Source: Pseudomonas saponiphila (GTDB lineage Bacteria > Pseudomonadota > Gammaproteobacteria > Pseudomonadales > Pseudomonadaceae). Taken from it: a stretch of 64,000 nt of DNA. Positions 53,749-63,095 of this stretch are shown here, piece after piece. Location: contig NZ_FNTJ01000001.1 in assembly GCF_900105185.1 (NCBI RefSeq), positions 2,996,501 to 3,060,500 on the forward strand, given 5' to 3'. Position numbers and translations under genes: made by a program. The notes under the pieces are model-generated. The model did no database searches. It was not told the origin of the DNA and worked only from the letters and a program-made list of their open reading frames with translations. The first letter of the stretch is position 1, and every line of letters begins with the position of its first letter.

Positions 53749-56700
53749 ATGAATCTCTCAGGTCCTTTCATCAAGCGCCCCGTGGCGACCATGCTGCTGT
53801 CGTTGGCAATCATGTTGCTGGGCGGGGTGAGCTTCGGCCTGCTGCCGGTGTCGCCGCTGCCGCAGATGGATTTTCCGGTGATCGTGGTCCAGGCCAGCCT
53901 GCCCGGGGCCAGCCCCGAGGTCATGGCCTCCACCGTGGCCACGCCGCTGGAGCGCTCCTTCGGCGCGATCGCCGGGGTCAACACCATGAGCAGCCGCTCC
54001 AGCCAGGGCTCGACCCGGGTGATCCTGCAGTTCGACCTGGACCGCGACATCAACGGCGCGGCCCGGGAAGTGCAAGCGGCCATCAACGCCTCGCGCAACC
54101 TGTTGCCCAGCGGCATGCGCAGCATGCCCACCTACAAGAAGGTCAACCCGTCCCAGGCACCGATCATGGTGCTGTCGCTGACCTCCGATGTGCTGGAGAA
54201 GGGCCAGCTCTACGACCTGGCCTCGACCATCCTGTCCCAGAGCCTGTCCCAGGTGCGGGGCGTGGGCGAAGTGCAGATCGGCGGCAGCTCCTTGCCGGCG
54301 GTGCGCATCGAGCTGGAGCCGCAGTTGCTCAACCAGTACGGCGTGGCCCTGGATGACGTGCGCAATGCCATCGCCAATGCCAACCAGCGCCGGCCCAAGG
54401 GCTCGGTGGAGGATGATCAGCGGCTGTGGCAGATCCAGGCCAACGACCAGCTGGAAAAGGCCCGTGACTACGAACCGCTGATCATCCACTACAAGGACGG
54501 TGCGGCCCTGCGCCTGAAAGACGTGGCCAAGGTCAGCGACGGGGTGGAAGACCGCTACAACAGCGGTTTCTTCAACGACGATGCGGCGGTGCTGCTGGTG
54601 ATCAACCGTCAGGCCGGGGCCAACATCATCGAGACGGTGAACGAGATCAAGGCCCAGTTGCCGGCGTTGCAGGCGGTGCTGCCGGCCAGCGTCAAGCTCA
54701 ACCTGGCCATGGACCGCTCGCCGGTGATCAAGGCCACCCTGCACGAGGCCGAGATGACCCTGCTGATCGCCGTGGCCCTGGTGATCCTGGTGGTGTTCCT
54801 GTTCCTCGGCAATTTCCGCGCGTCGGTGATTCCGACCCTGGCGGTGCCGGTTTCGCTGGTGGGCACCTTCGCCGTCATGTACCTCTATGGCTTTTCCCTG
54901 AACAACCTGTCGCTGATGGCGCTGATCCTCGCCACCGGCCTGGTGGTGGACGACGCCATCGTGGTCCTGGAGAACATTTCCCGGCATATCGACGAAGGCA
55001 TCGCGCCGATGAAGGCCGCCTACCTAGGGGCCAAGGAGGTGGGTTTCACCTTGCTGTCGATGAACGTTTCGCTGGTGGCGGTGTTCCTGTCGATCCTGTT
55101 CATGGGCGGGATCATCCAGAGCCTGTTCCGCGAGTTCTCCATTACCCTGGCGGCGGCCATCGTGGTGTCCCTGGTGGTGTCCCTGACCCTGACCCCGATG
55201 CTCTGCGCGCGCTGGCTCAAGCCTCACACTCCGGGTCAGGAAAACACCCTGCAACGCTGGAGCCGGCGCAGCAACGAGTGGATGGTGGGCAAGTACGCCA
55301 CCAGCCTGGACTGGGTGCTGCGGCACAAGCGCCTGACCCTGTTCAGCCTGCTGGTCACCATCGGCGTCAACGTGGCCCTGTACGTGGTGGTGCCCAAGAC
55401 CTTCATGCCGCAGCAGGATACCGGCCAGTTGATCGGCTTCGTCCGGGGCGACGACGGCCTGTCCTTCAGCGTGATGCAGCCGAAGATGGAGATCTTCCGC
55501 CGCGCGGTGCTCAAGGACACGGCGGTGGAAAGCGTGGCCGGCTTCATCGGCGGCAACAACGGCACCAACAACGCTTTCATGCTGGTGCGCCTGAAGCCGA
55601 TCAAGGAGCGCGATATCTCGGCGCAGAAGGTCATCGAGCGCCTGCGCAAGGAAATGCCCAAGGTGCCCGGCGCGCAACTGATGCTGATGGCCGACCAGGA
55701 CCTGCAGTTCGGTGGTGGCCGCGAGCAGACCACCTCGCAGTATTCCTACATCCTGCAAAGCGGTGACCTGGGCGAGCTGCGCCAGTGGTACCCGAAAGTG
55801 GTCAGCGCGCTGCGCGCCTTGCCCGAGCTGACCGCCATCGATGCCCGCGAAGGCCGCGGTGCCCAGCAGGTGACCCTGGTGGTCGACCGCGACCAGGCCA
55901 AGCGCCTGGGAGTGGACATGAACATGGTCACCGCGGTGCTCAACAACGCCTACAGCCAGCGGCAGATCTCCACCATCTACGACAGCCTCAACCAGTACCA
56001 GGTGGTGATGGAGGTCAACCCGAAATACGCCCGGGACCCGATCACCCTGAACCAGGTGCAGGTAATCACCAGCGAGGGCGCGCGGATTCCGCTGTCGACC
56101 ATCGCCCATTACGAAAACAGCCTGGAAGACGACCGGGTCAGCCACGAAGGGCAGTTCGCCTCGGAGAGCATTTCCTTCGACATGGCCGAAGGCGTGACCG
56201 TGGAGCAGGGCACCGCCGCCATCGAACGGGCGATCGCCAAGCTGGGCATGCCCGAGGACGTGATCATCAAGATGGCCGGCACCGCCGATGCCTTCGCCGC
56301 CACCCAGAAGGGCCAGCCGTTCATGATCCTCGGCGCGTTGCTGGCGGTGTACCTGGTGCTCGGGGTGCTCTATGAAAGCTACATCCACCCGCTGACCATT
56401 CTCTCGACCCTGCCGTCGGCCGGGGTCGGCGCCTTGCTCTCGATCTACGTGCTGGGCGGCGAGTTCAGCCTGATCTCGCTGCTGGGGCTGTTCCTGCTGA
56501 TCGGCGTGGTGAAGAAGAACGCGATCCTGATGATCGACCTGGCGCTGCAACTGGAGCGCCACCAGGGCCTGGACCCGTTGCAATCGATCCGCAGTGCCTG
56601 CCTGCAACGCCTGCGGCCGATCCTGATGACCACCCTGGCGGCGATCCTCGGCGCCTTGCCGTTGCTGCTGGGAGGCGCCGAAGGCTCGGAAATGCGCCAG

Positions 56701-56856
56701 CCCCTGGGCCTGACCATCATTGGCGGCCTGGTCTTCAGCCAGGTGCTGACCCTCTACACCACCCCGGTGGTCTACCTCTACCTCGATCGCCTGCGCCACA
56801 AGTTCAACCACTGGCGTGGGGTCCGTACCGATGCCGCTCTGGAAACGCCGCTATGA
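53749..56856 (+). CDS. muxC: MuxC, RND permease
   Basis: 1035 residues from ATG 53749 (MNLSGPFIKRPVATMLLSLA); the upstream open frame is repeat sequence. It is of MdtC type: TM4 motif GLVVDDAIVVLENISR and C-terminal half GVVKKNAILMIDLALQLER. It partners MuxB. Starts 115 bp after muxB because of the repeat; its stop overlaps the opmB start. Confidence 0.92.
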   Translation: MNLSGPFIKRPVATMLLSLAIMLLGGVSFGLLPVSPLPQMDFPVIVVQASLPGASPEVMASTVATPLERSFGAIAGVNTMSSRSSQGSTRVILQFDLDRDINGAAREVQAAINASRNLLPSGMRSMPTYKKVNPSQAPIMVLSLTSDVLEKGQLYDLASTILSQSLSQVRGVGEVQIGGSSLPAVRIELEPQLLNQYGVALDDVRNAIANANQRRPKGSVEDDQRLWQIQANDQLEKARDYEPLIIHYKDGAALRLKDVAKVSDGVEDRYNSGFFNDDAAVLLVINRQAGANIIETVNEIKAQLPALQAVLPASVKLNLAMDRSPVIKATLHEAEMTLLIAVALVILVVFLFLGNFRASVIPTLAVPVSLVGTFAVMYLYGFSLNNLSLMALILATGLVVDDAIVVLENISRHIDEGIAPMKAAYLGAKEVGFTLLSMNVSLVAVFLSILFMGGIIQSLFREFSITLAAAIVVSLVVSLTLTPMLCARWLKPHTPGQENTLQRWSRRSNEWMVGKYATSLDWVLRHKRLTLFSLLVTIGVNVALYVVVPKTFMPQQDTGQLIGFVRGDDGLSFSVMQPKMEIFRRAVLKDTAVESVAGFIGGNNGTNNAFMLVRLKPIKERDISAQKVIERLRKEMPKVPGAQLMLMADQDLQFGGGREQTTSQYSYILQSGDLGELRQWYPKVVSALRALPELTAIDAREGRGAQQVTLVVDRDQAKRLGVDMNMVTAVLNNAYSQRQISTIYDSLNQYQVVMEVNPKYARDPITLNQVQVITSEGARIPLSTIAHYENSLEDDRVSHEGQFASESISFDMAEGVTVEQGTAAIERAIAKLGMPEDVIIKMAGTADAFAATQKGQPFMILGALLAVYLVLGVLYESYIHPLTILSTLPSAGVGALLSIYVLGGEFSLISLLGLFLLIGVVKKNAILMIDLALQLERHQGLDPLQSIRSACLQRLRPILMTTLAAILGALPLLLGGAEGSEMRQPLGLTIIGGLVFSQVLTLYTTPVVYLYLDRLRHKFNHWRGVRTDAALETPL

Positions 56857-58346
56857 CCGATCAATCGTCCCGTCCCGTTACTCTGCTGTCCGCCCAGTGC
56901 CTGGCCATGGCCCGGGGTTCGCGGGCCTTGAGCCTGGGCTTGTGCGTGGCGCTGCTCAGTGCCTGCGCCATCGGTCCCGACTACCAGCGTCCGCCAGTGG
57001 CCGAGCCTGCGCAGTACAAGGAGGCCCAGGGCTGGCGCCAGGCCAATCCCAGCGATGCCCTGGCCCGGGGTGCCTGGTGGGAGCTGTACGGTGACGCCCA
57101 GCTCAACGGCCTGATCGAGCGCCTCAACAGTTCCAACCAGAGCGTGGCTCAGGCCGAGGCCCAGTACCGTCAGGCCCAGGCCATGGTGCGCAGCTCCCGC
57201 GGGGCGTTCTTCCCCAGTGTCGACCTCAGTGCCGGCAAGACCCGCGCCAGCCAGGGCACCGGCAGCAGCAGTTCGGGGCTGAGCAGCTCCAGCAGCGGCA
57301 TTCGCGACACTTACAACACCCAACTGGGGGTGAGCTGGGAGGCGGATGTCTGGGGCAAGCTGCGCCGTGGCCTGGAAGCCGACCAAGCCAGCGCCGAGGC
57401 GAGCTTCGCCGATCTGGCGGCCATGCGCCTGAGCCAGCAGTCGGAGCTGGTGCAGAACTACCTGCAACTGCGGGTGATCGACGAACAGAAGCGCCTGCTG
57501 GAAGCCACGGTGGCGGCCTATCAGCGCTCCCTGACCATGACCCAGAACCAGTATCAGGCCGGGGTGTCCGGCAAGGATGCGGTGGCCCAGGCCCAGACCC
57601 AGCTCAAAAGCACCCAGGCCGACCTGATCGACCTGATCTGGCAGCGGGCGCAGTTCGAGAACGCCATCGCGGTGCTGATGGGCGTACCGCCGGCCGAATT
57701 CAACCTGGCGGAAACCACCCGGATTCCGTTGCTGCCCCAGGTCCCCCTGGCCGTGCCCTCGCAGTTGCTGGAGCGGCGTCCGGACATCGCCTCGGCGGAG
57801 CGGTCGGTGATGGCCGCCAATGCCAAGATCGGCGTGGCCAAGGCGGCTTACTATCCGGACCTGACCCTGAGCCTGGCCGGCGGTTACAGCAGCAGTACCT
57901 ACGCCAACTGGATCAGCCTGCCCAACCGCTTCTGGTCGGTGGGGCCGAAACTGGCCATGACCCTGTTCGACGGTGGCCAGCGCTCGGCGGAAGTGGATCG
58001 CACCGAGGCCGTGTATGACCAGACCGTGGCCAAGTACCGGCAGACCGTGCTCGACGGTTTCCGCGAGGTGGAAAACTACATGATCCAGCTCAAGGTCCTG
58101 GAGGACGAGGCGGGGGTACGCCAGCAGGCCCTGGATTCGGCCCGCGAGGCCCTGCGCCTGACCGAGAACCAGTACAAGGCCGGACTCATCGGTTATCTGG
58201 ACGTGGTCACCAGCCAGACCACCGCCCTGAGCAACGAGCGCAGCGTCCTCAGCCTGCTGCAGAGCCGGCTGATTGCCAGCGTGCAACTGATCGCCGCGCT
58301 GGGTGGCGGCTGGGACGGCCAGCTGCAGGTCAGCGAGCAGCAATAA
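56853..58346 (+). CDS. opmB: OpmB, outer-membrane efflux channel
   Basis: 497 residues. A lipobox (LLSAC) near residue 35 ends a rather long leader, so it is an outer-membrane lipoprotein of the TolC/OprM (NodT) class. Duplicated OEP domains (SVAQAEAQYRQAQAMVRSSR and REALRLTENQYKAGLIGYLD) and a serine-rich loop (SSSSGLSSSSSG) are visible. The ATG overlaps the muxC stop by four bases. Could also serve the RND pair at 5.5-9.8 kb. Confidence 0.9.
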   Translation: MTDQSSRPVTLLSAQCLAMARGSRALSLGLCVALLSACAIGPDYQRPPVAEPAQYKEAQGWRQANPSDALARGAWWELYGDAQLNGLIERLNSSNQSVAQAEAQYRQAQAMVRSSRGAFFPSVDLSAGKTRASQGTGSSSSGLSSSSSGIRDTYNTQLGVSWEADVWGKLRRGLEADQASAEASFADLAAMRLSQQSELVQNYLQLRVIDEQKRLLEATVAAYQRSLTMTQNQYQAGVSGKDAVAQAQTQLKSTQADLIDLIWQRAQFENAIAVLMGVPPAEFNLAETTRIPLLPQVPLAVPSQLLERRPDIASAERSVMAANAKIGVAKAAYYPDLTLSLAGGYSSSTYANWISLPNRFWSVGPKLAMTLFDGGQRSAEVDRTEAVYDQTVAKYRQTVLDGFREVENYMIQLKVLEDEAGVRQQALDSAREALRLTENQYKAGLIGYLDVVTSQTTALSNERSVLSLLQSRLIASVQLIAALGGGWDGQLQVSEQQ

Positions 58347-58356
58347 GTCGCCGCTG

Positions 58357-58384
58357 GGCCCTCGCGCAGGGGCGCGCGAGGGCC
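58357..58384 (+). terminator. Hairpin after opmB
   Basis: GGCCCTCGCG and CGCGAGGGCC form a perfect ten-base stem 10 bp after the opmB stop; no T-run. Confidence 0.5.
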
Positions 58385-58567
58385 GCCGAAAACGTCGCGC
58401 AAAGCCCATGCCCACAAGCACTGTAGGGGCATCAAAGGCCCGGGCCAGACGTTCTGTCCGGCTGCTGGCTATTTGCTCACTTTGTAGATGCGTTCTTCTG
58501 CGCAATCAGTACAATCTGCGCTTTTGCCCGCCGGGCAAACATCGGTAAAACGACCAAGAGATGCCCC

Positions 58568-60643
58568 ATGCTCATCGGTAGTTACTCCCCCGCAATGGTC
58601 GTGATCTCCATTTTCGTGGCGATTCTGGCTTCCTATACCGCTCTCGATCTCACCGGACGCATCGCTACCACCAAAGGTCGTGCGGCCTATCTGTGGATGT
58701 GTGGCGGCGCCCTGGCCATGGGCATCGGTGTGTGGTCCATGCACTTTATCGGCATGCTCGCCTTCGAGCTGCCCATCGAGCTGGGCTACGACATCACGCT
58801 GACCGCTCTGTCGCTGCTGATCTCGATCCTCTCCTGCGGCTTTGCCCTGTGGCTGGTGAGCCAGCCGCGCCTGCCGCTGTGGCAACTGTTGTTCGGCGCC
58901 TTGATCATGGGCACCGGCATCAGTGGCATGCACTACACCGGCATGGCGGCGATGCGCATGCAGCCGGGTATCGACTACGACCCGAGCCTGTTCAGCGCCT
59001 CGTTGCTGATTGCCTTCGGCGCCTCGCTGGCGGCGCTGTGGATCGCCTTTCGCCTGCGCCAGAACACCCCTCATGTGCGCCTGGCCCGCACCGGTGCGGC
59101 GGTGGTCATGGGGTTTGCCATCGTCGGCATGCACTACACCGGCATGGCCGCCGCGCGTTTCAGTGACGGCAGTTTCTGTGGGGCCCTGGGCTACGGCCTG
59201 AGTGGCAAGGGCCTGGACAACCTGGTGCTGATCACCACCCTGGCGGTGCTGATCATCGCCTTGCTGACCTCGGTGCTGGACGCCCGCCTGGAAGCCCGCA
59301 CCGCGGTGCTGGCGCAGTCCTTGACCGAGGCCAACAAGGAACTGACCCAGCTGGCTCTGCACGACACCCTGACCGGTTTGCCGAACCGCATTCTGCTGGC
59401 CGACCGCATCGACCAGGCCATGCACCGGGTGACCGCCCATGGCGGCTGCTTTGCGCTGATGTTCATCGATCTGGACGGCTTCAAGCCGGTCAACGATGCC
59501 TTTGGCCATCACATGGGTGATCAGTTGCTGCGGGAAGTGGCCCTGCGCCTGCGCGAGGACCTGCGCAGCGAAGACACCCTGGCACGGATCGGCGGCGACG
59601 AGTTCGTGCTGCTGGTACAGCTCGGCGAGCCGGATGACGCCTTGCGCCTGGCGGCGCGGCAGGTGGGCCTGGTGTCCCGCTCGTTCCGCGTGGCCGACCA
59701 CGACCTGCAGATTTCCGCCAGCATTGGCATCGCGGTGTACCCCGGCAATGGCCTGACCGCCCAGGAACTGCTGATGAACGCCGACGCGGCGATGTATCAC
59801 GCCAAGGCCACCGGCAAGAACGGCTACAGCTTTTTCGATGCCTCGATGAACAGCAACGCCCGGCGCCAGCTGCAGCTGCTCCAGGATTTGCGCAATGCCC
59901 TGGAGCACAATCAGTTCCGCCTCTACTACCAGCCCAAGTTCGATGCCGGCAACGGGCGCCCGGTGGGGGCCGAGGCGCTGTTGCGCTGGGAGCATCCGCA
60001 GCACGGCTTGTTGCTGCCGGACAAGTTCATCGAACTGGCGGAGAAAAGCGGGCTGATCATCGCCATCGGCGATTGGGTGCTGCACGAGGCCTGCCGGCAG
60101 ATGCGCCAGTGGTATGTCCAGGGCTATACCGACTGGCGCATCGCGGTGAACCTCTCGGCCTTGCAGTTCTGCCATGTGGGGCTGGTCAAGAGTGTGGCCC
60201 AGGCCCTTGAGAGCAATCAGTTGCCGGCCAACAACCTGACCCTGGAAATCACCGAGACGACGGCGATGAACGACGCCGATGTCAGCATGATCGTCCTGCA
60301 GCAGCTCTCGGACATGGGGGTGGACCTGTCCATCGACGATTTCGGCACCGGCTATTCGAGCCTGATGTACCTCAAGCGCCTGCCGGCCAACGAGCTGAAG
60401 ATCGACCGTGGTTTCGTCCGTGACCTGGAGCACGACAGCGACGATGCCGCCATCGTCTCGGCGATCGTCGCCCTGGGCCAGGCCCTGGGCCTGCGCATCG
60501 TCGCCGAGGGGGTGGAGAGCGGGGTGCAGCAGAGCTTCCTTACCCAGTTGGGCTGCGACTCGCTGCAAGGCTATTACCTGGGCCACCCGCTACCGCCCGA
60601 GAGCTTCATGCAGGGTATCCAGCAGGCTGAACGCAAGGCCTGA
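58568..60643 (+). CDS. mucR: MHYT-GGDEF-EAL c-di-GMP protein (MucR-like)
   Basis: 691 residues. Seven membrane segments carry the MHYT sensor with SMHFIGM, GMHYTGMAAM and GMHYTGMAAA repeats, thought to bind copper and sense O2, CO or NO. The GGDEF motif is intact (ARIGGDEFVLL), with the RxxD inhibition site RSED five residues before it. The EAL domain has EALLRWEH and the catalytic ITETTAMND and DDFGTGYSSL elements. The build matches MucR of P. aeruginosa (alginate, NO-induced dispersal). Whether it is net cyclase or phosphodiesterase cannot be read. Confidence 0.82.
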   Translation: MLIGSYSPAMVVISIFVAILASYTALDLTGRIATTKGRAAYLWMCGGALAMGIGVWSMHFIGMLAFELPIELGYDITLTALSLLISILSCGFALWLVSQPRLPLWQLLFGALIMGTGISGMHYTGMAAMRMQPGIDYDPSLFSASLLIAFGASLAALWIAFRLRQNTPHVRLARTGAAVVMGFAIVGMHYTGMAAARFSDGSFCGALGYGLSGKGLDNLVLITTLAVLIIALLTSVLDARLEARTAVLAQSLTEANKELTQLALHDTLTGLPNRILLADRIDQAMHRVTAHGGCFALMFIDLDGFKPVNDAFGHHMGDQLLREVALRLREDLRSEDTLARIGGDEFVLLVQLGEPDDALRLAARQVGLVSRSFRVADHDLQISASIGIAVYPGNGLTAQELLMNADAAMYHAKATGKNGYSFFDASMNSNARRQLQLLQDLRNALEHNQFRLYYQPKFDAGNGRPVGAEALLRWEHPQHGLLLPDKFIELAEKSGLIIAIGDWVLHEACRQMRQWYVQGYTDWRIAVNLSALQFCHVGLVKSVAQALESNQLPANNLTLEITETTAMNDADVSMIVLQQLSDMGVDLSIDDFGTGYSSLMYLKRLPANELKIDRGFVRDLEHDSDDAAIVSAIVALGQALGLRIVAEGVESGVQQSFLTQLGCDSLQGYYLGHPLPPESFMQGIQQAERKA

Positions 60644-60782
60644 GGCGATAGCCGGCGGTTGTCCCCGGTGGCGGGTGCTGTGATCCCGCAATAGCGGCTG
60701 ATTGATGTCACTGCGGTTTTCATCGCTGCCTGTGGGGTGTTTAATGGCGGGCGTTGAAATGATCAGTCAGGGAGTCGGCAGT

Positions 60783-61529
60783 ATGGACAAAGTCATCGTC
60801 ATCACCGGTGGCGGGCGGGGAATCGGTGCGGCCACGGCATTGCTGGCCGCGCAGCAGGGTTTCAAGGTGTGCATCAATTACCAGGCCGACGAACAGGCGG
60901 CTCACCAGGTGCTGGAGCAGGTTCGCGCCCTGGGCGTCCAGGCCATCACTGTCCGGGCCGACGTCAGTATCGAAGATGAAGTCATTGGCTTGTTCCAACG
61001 GGTCGACAGCGAACTGGGCCGGGTCACCGCCCTGGTCAACAACGCCGGGACCGTGGGGCACAAGTCCCGTCTCGATGAAATGTCCGAATTCCGCATCCAG
61101 AAGATCATGAAGACCAATGTCATGGGGCCGATCCTCTGCGCCAAGCACGCCGTGCTGCGCATGTCGCCGCGCCATGGCGGCCAGGGCGGCAGCATCGTCA
61201 ACGTCTCTTCGGTGGCGGCACGCCTGGGTTCTCCGGGCGAATATGTCGACTACGCCGCGTCCAAGGGCGCCCTGGATACCTTCACCATTGGCTTGTCCAA
61301 GGAAGTGGCGGGTGAGGGCATCCGCGTCAACGCGGTGCGCCCGGGCTACATCTACACCGACTTTCATGCCCTGAGCGGCGACGCCGACCGGGTCAGCAAA
61401 CTGGAATCGGCGATTCCCATGGGCCGTGGCGGACGTCCCGACGAAGTGGCCGAAGCCATTCTCTGGCTGTTATCGGACAAAGCCTCCTACACCACCGGCA
61501 GCTTCATCGACCTGGGCGGCGGCCGCTGA
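60783..61529 (+). CDS. SDR family oxidoreductase
   Basis: 248 residues from ATG 60783 with AGGGAG eight bases upstream. Rossmann motif TGGGRGIG, NNAG, catalytic Ser (NVSSVAA) and YAASK are in place, with the classical SDR tail (TTGSFIDLGGGR). It reduces or oxidises an unknown alcohol/ketone using NAD(P)H; the Arg/Asn pattern after TGGGRGIG does not settle cofactor choice. The gene is alone between the c-di-GMP gene and REPINs. Confidence 0.85.
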   Translation: MDKVIVITGGGRGIGAATALLAAQQGFKVCINYQADEQAAHQVLEQVRALGVQAITVRADVSIEDEVIGLFQRVDSELGRVTALVNNAGTVGHKSRLDEMSEFRIQKIMKTNVMGPILCAKHAVLRMSPRHGGQGGSIVNVSSVAARLGSPGEYVDYAASKGALDTFTIGLSKEVAGEGIRVNAVRPGYIYTDFHALSGDADRVSKLESAIPMGRGGRPDEVAEAILWLLSDKASYTTGSFIDLGGGR

Positions 61530-61547
61530 GCCCCGACCTTGCGCACG

Positions 61548-61681
61548 CCTTCGCTGGCAAGCCAGCTCCTACAACCCCTGGGTGCTTGCGGTACAACCTG
61601 TAGGAGCCGGCTTGCCGGCGAAGAGGCCCTTGAGTCTTGCGCCGCACTTGCGGACGCCTTCGCTGGCAAGCCAGCTCCTAC
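61548..61681. repeat. REP arm plus complete REPIN
   Basis: A right arm (61548-61572) is followed by a full REPIN (61600-61681), between the SDR stop and the stop of the convergent gene at 61689. Confidence 0.85.
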
Positions 61682-61688
61682 GGGTTCC

Positions 61689-62240
61689 TCAGCGGGCGCG
61701 CCGGCCGGGGCCGATCAACAGGGCCAGCAACAGCCCCAGCACGCTGATCCAAAAGCTCATCAATAACGGCGCCAGGTAGCCCAGGGTTTCCCCTGGGCGG
61801 GTGCAGCTGTAGCCAAATCCGTAGCCTTGTTCATGGGCCCAGACGCCCGGTGTGGCGCTCAGCTCCACAGGCGCCGAAGGCGCGGGCTGCTCCTCGGAGA
61901 ACCCCAGGTTGGAATGGCTCGCGCTGCGCCTTTCCAGCTGCTCGATGGCCTGCAGTTGGGCGTCGTTGCAACGGCTCTGCGCCCAGTTGCCGACCACCAC
62001 CAGGGTCGACAGCAACAGCAGCAGCGGCACCGGGTAATAACGCCGGGTGCGCAGCAGGGGCGCCACCACCAGCCCGGCCAGGAAACCCGCCAGCAGCAGA
62101 TTGATCCAGAACCACGGGCCGCCTTCCCAGCTCGGCGGTATCAGCTGCACCAGCAGCGGCGGCAGCACAACGCGGGCGAACAGCAGGCACAGGGCGGCCG
62201 CGAGCAGGGTGGTCAGCAGGGTCTTGATCCAGGCTTTCAT
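61689..62240 (-). CDS. Hypothetical membrane protein
   Basis: 183 residues from ATG 62240 (a longer start at 62273 is possible). Two or three N-terminal membrane segments (WIKTLLTTLLAAALCLLFAR, PLLLLLSTLVVVGNWA) and one at the C-terminus (LMSFWISVLGLLLALLIG) flank a polar loop containing CNDAQLQAIEQLERR and YGFGYSCTRPGE. No family recognised. It lies 58 bp after the PoNi-type immunity gene on the same strand and may be part of the effector locus, perhaps a second immunity protein; this is a guess. Confidence 0.6.
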   Translation of the reverse strand: MKAWIKTLLTTLLAAALCLLFARVVLPPLLVQLIPPSWEGGPWFWINLLLAGFLAGLVVAPLLRTRRYYPVPLLLLLSTLVVVGNWAQSRCNDAQLQAIEQLERRSASHSNLGFSEEQPAPSAPVELSATPGVWAHEQGYGFGYSCTRPGETLGYLAPLLMSFWISVLGLLLALLIGPGRRAR

Positions 62241-62298
62241 GGGCAATGCATAACCTTTAAGGAGGGGCGGCAAACGGGGCCTATCAGTGCCGCGCCAG

Positions 62299-63081
62299 CT
62301 ATTGGGGCATCGGCGGTGGGGTAAAGTGCCGGGCGTATTCGAGCATCTCCCGGGGGAAGACCATGTGTTTCACCGCGCTGTCGTCCAGGCCGAACAGGTA
62401 GGCCACCGCCGCAGCTTCAAAGGCCCAGTAGCCGAAGTAGGAACCCTCGTCGCCGTACAGGTGGCTGTCGTGCCACGGGGCCTGTTCGAAGGCCTCGTAC
62501 CACTGGTTGCAGTACTCCACCAGCAGCTCCCGGGGTTCCTCCGGGTCTTCGGTGTAGATGGCCCTGATCAGGGGTGTAGAGACGTGATGGAACCACTGGT
62601 CGACGTCTTCACGATCCGGCAGGTAGGCCTTGAGCAGGTCCTCGATCAGGGTGTCCTGGCCGCCAAAGCCGGCACGGTCCTGCAGTAGCACCAGACGCGG
62701 TAGCAGGTCGCTGCGTTGCAGCAGGATGCACAGGCTGATCACCTGGACATATTCCTCGTACTCGTCGGGGTAGTCTTCGATGTTCAGCGGCGCGATATCC
62801 GGCCGTTCTTCATAAACACCCATCTTGCGCTGGTAGTCCTCGTAGCCTTCGATCACCCCATCCAGCTCCCGGGCCAGTTGCTCCATGGGCGCACCGCCGG
62901 TGTAGCCCAGGATCAGGTGCTGCAGGCGCGCGCTGCGCACACTGGAGGCCTTGAGGGAGGCTTCCTGCTCGGGGCTGTCGGCCATCATCGAGTGGGTCTG
63001 CCAGTGCGCCTCTTCGCCGGCCAGGCTTTCGAGGAAGTCGTGGTACTGCTTGTGGCTGAGAAACACTTGTCTGCGGTTCAT
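62299..63081 (-). CDS. PoNi-type (DUF1910/DUF1911) immunity protein
   Basis: 260 residues, no signal peptide. The N-terminal helical domain (RRQVFLSHKQYHDFLESLAG) and the C-terminal DUF1911-like part (EYCNQWYEAFEQAPWHDSHL then YFGYWAFEAAAVAYLFGLDD) fit the PoNi family, immunity proteins for PoNe DNase effectors. Its start is 14 bp after the stop of the putative effector gene, the expected effector-then-immunity order. Protection against a toxin is inferred from family and position. Confidence 0.75.
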   Translation of the reverse strand: MNRRQVFLSHKQYHDFLESLAGEEAHWQTHSMMADSPEQEASLKASSVRSARLQHLILGYTGGAPMEQLARELDGVIEGYEDYQRKMGVYEERPDIAPLNIEDYPDEYEEYVQVISLCILLQRSDLLPRLVLLQDRAGFGGQDTLIEDLLKAYLPDREDVDQWFHHVSTPLIRAIYTEDPEEPRELLVEYCNQWYEAFEQAPWHDSHLYGDEGSYFGYWAFEAAAVAYLFGLDDSAVKHMVFPREMLEYARHFTPPPMPQ

Positions 63082-63095
63082 CTCGGTGCCGGGCC

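Noticed and set aside
55024..56811. Minus-strand frame of 595 codons
   Set aside because: Antisense of muxC.
58469..60586. Minus-strand frame of 705 codons
   Set aside because: Antisense of the MHYT-GGDEF-EAL gene with no domain of its own.
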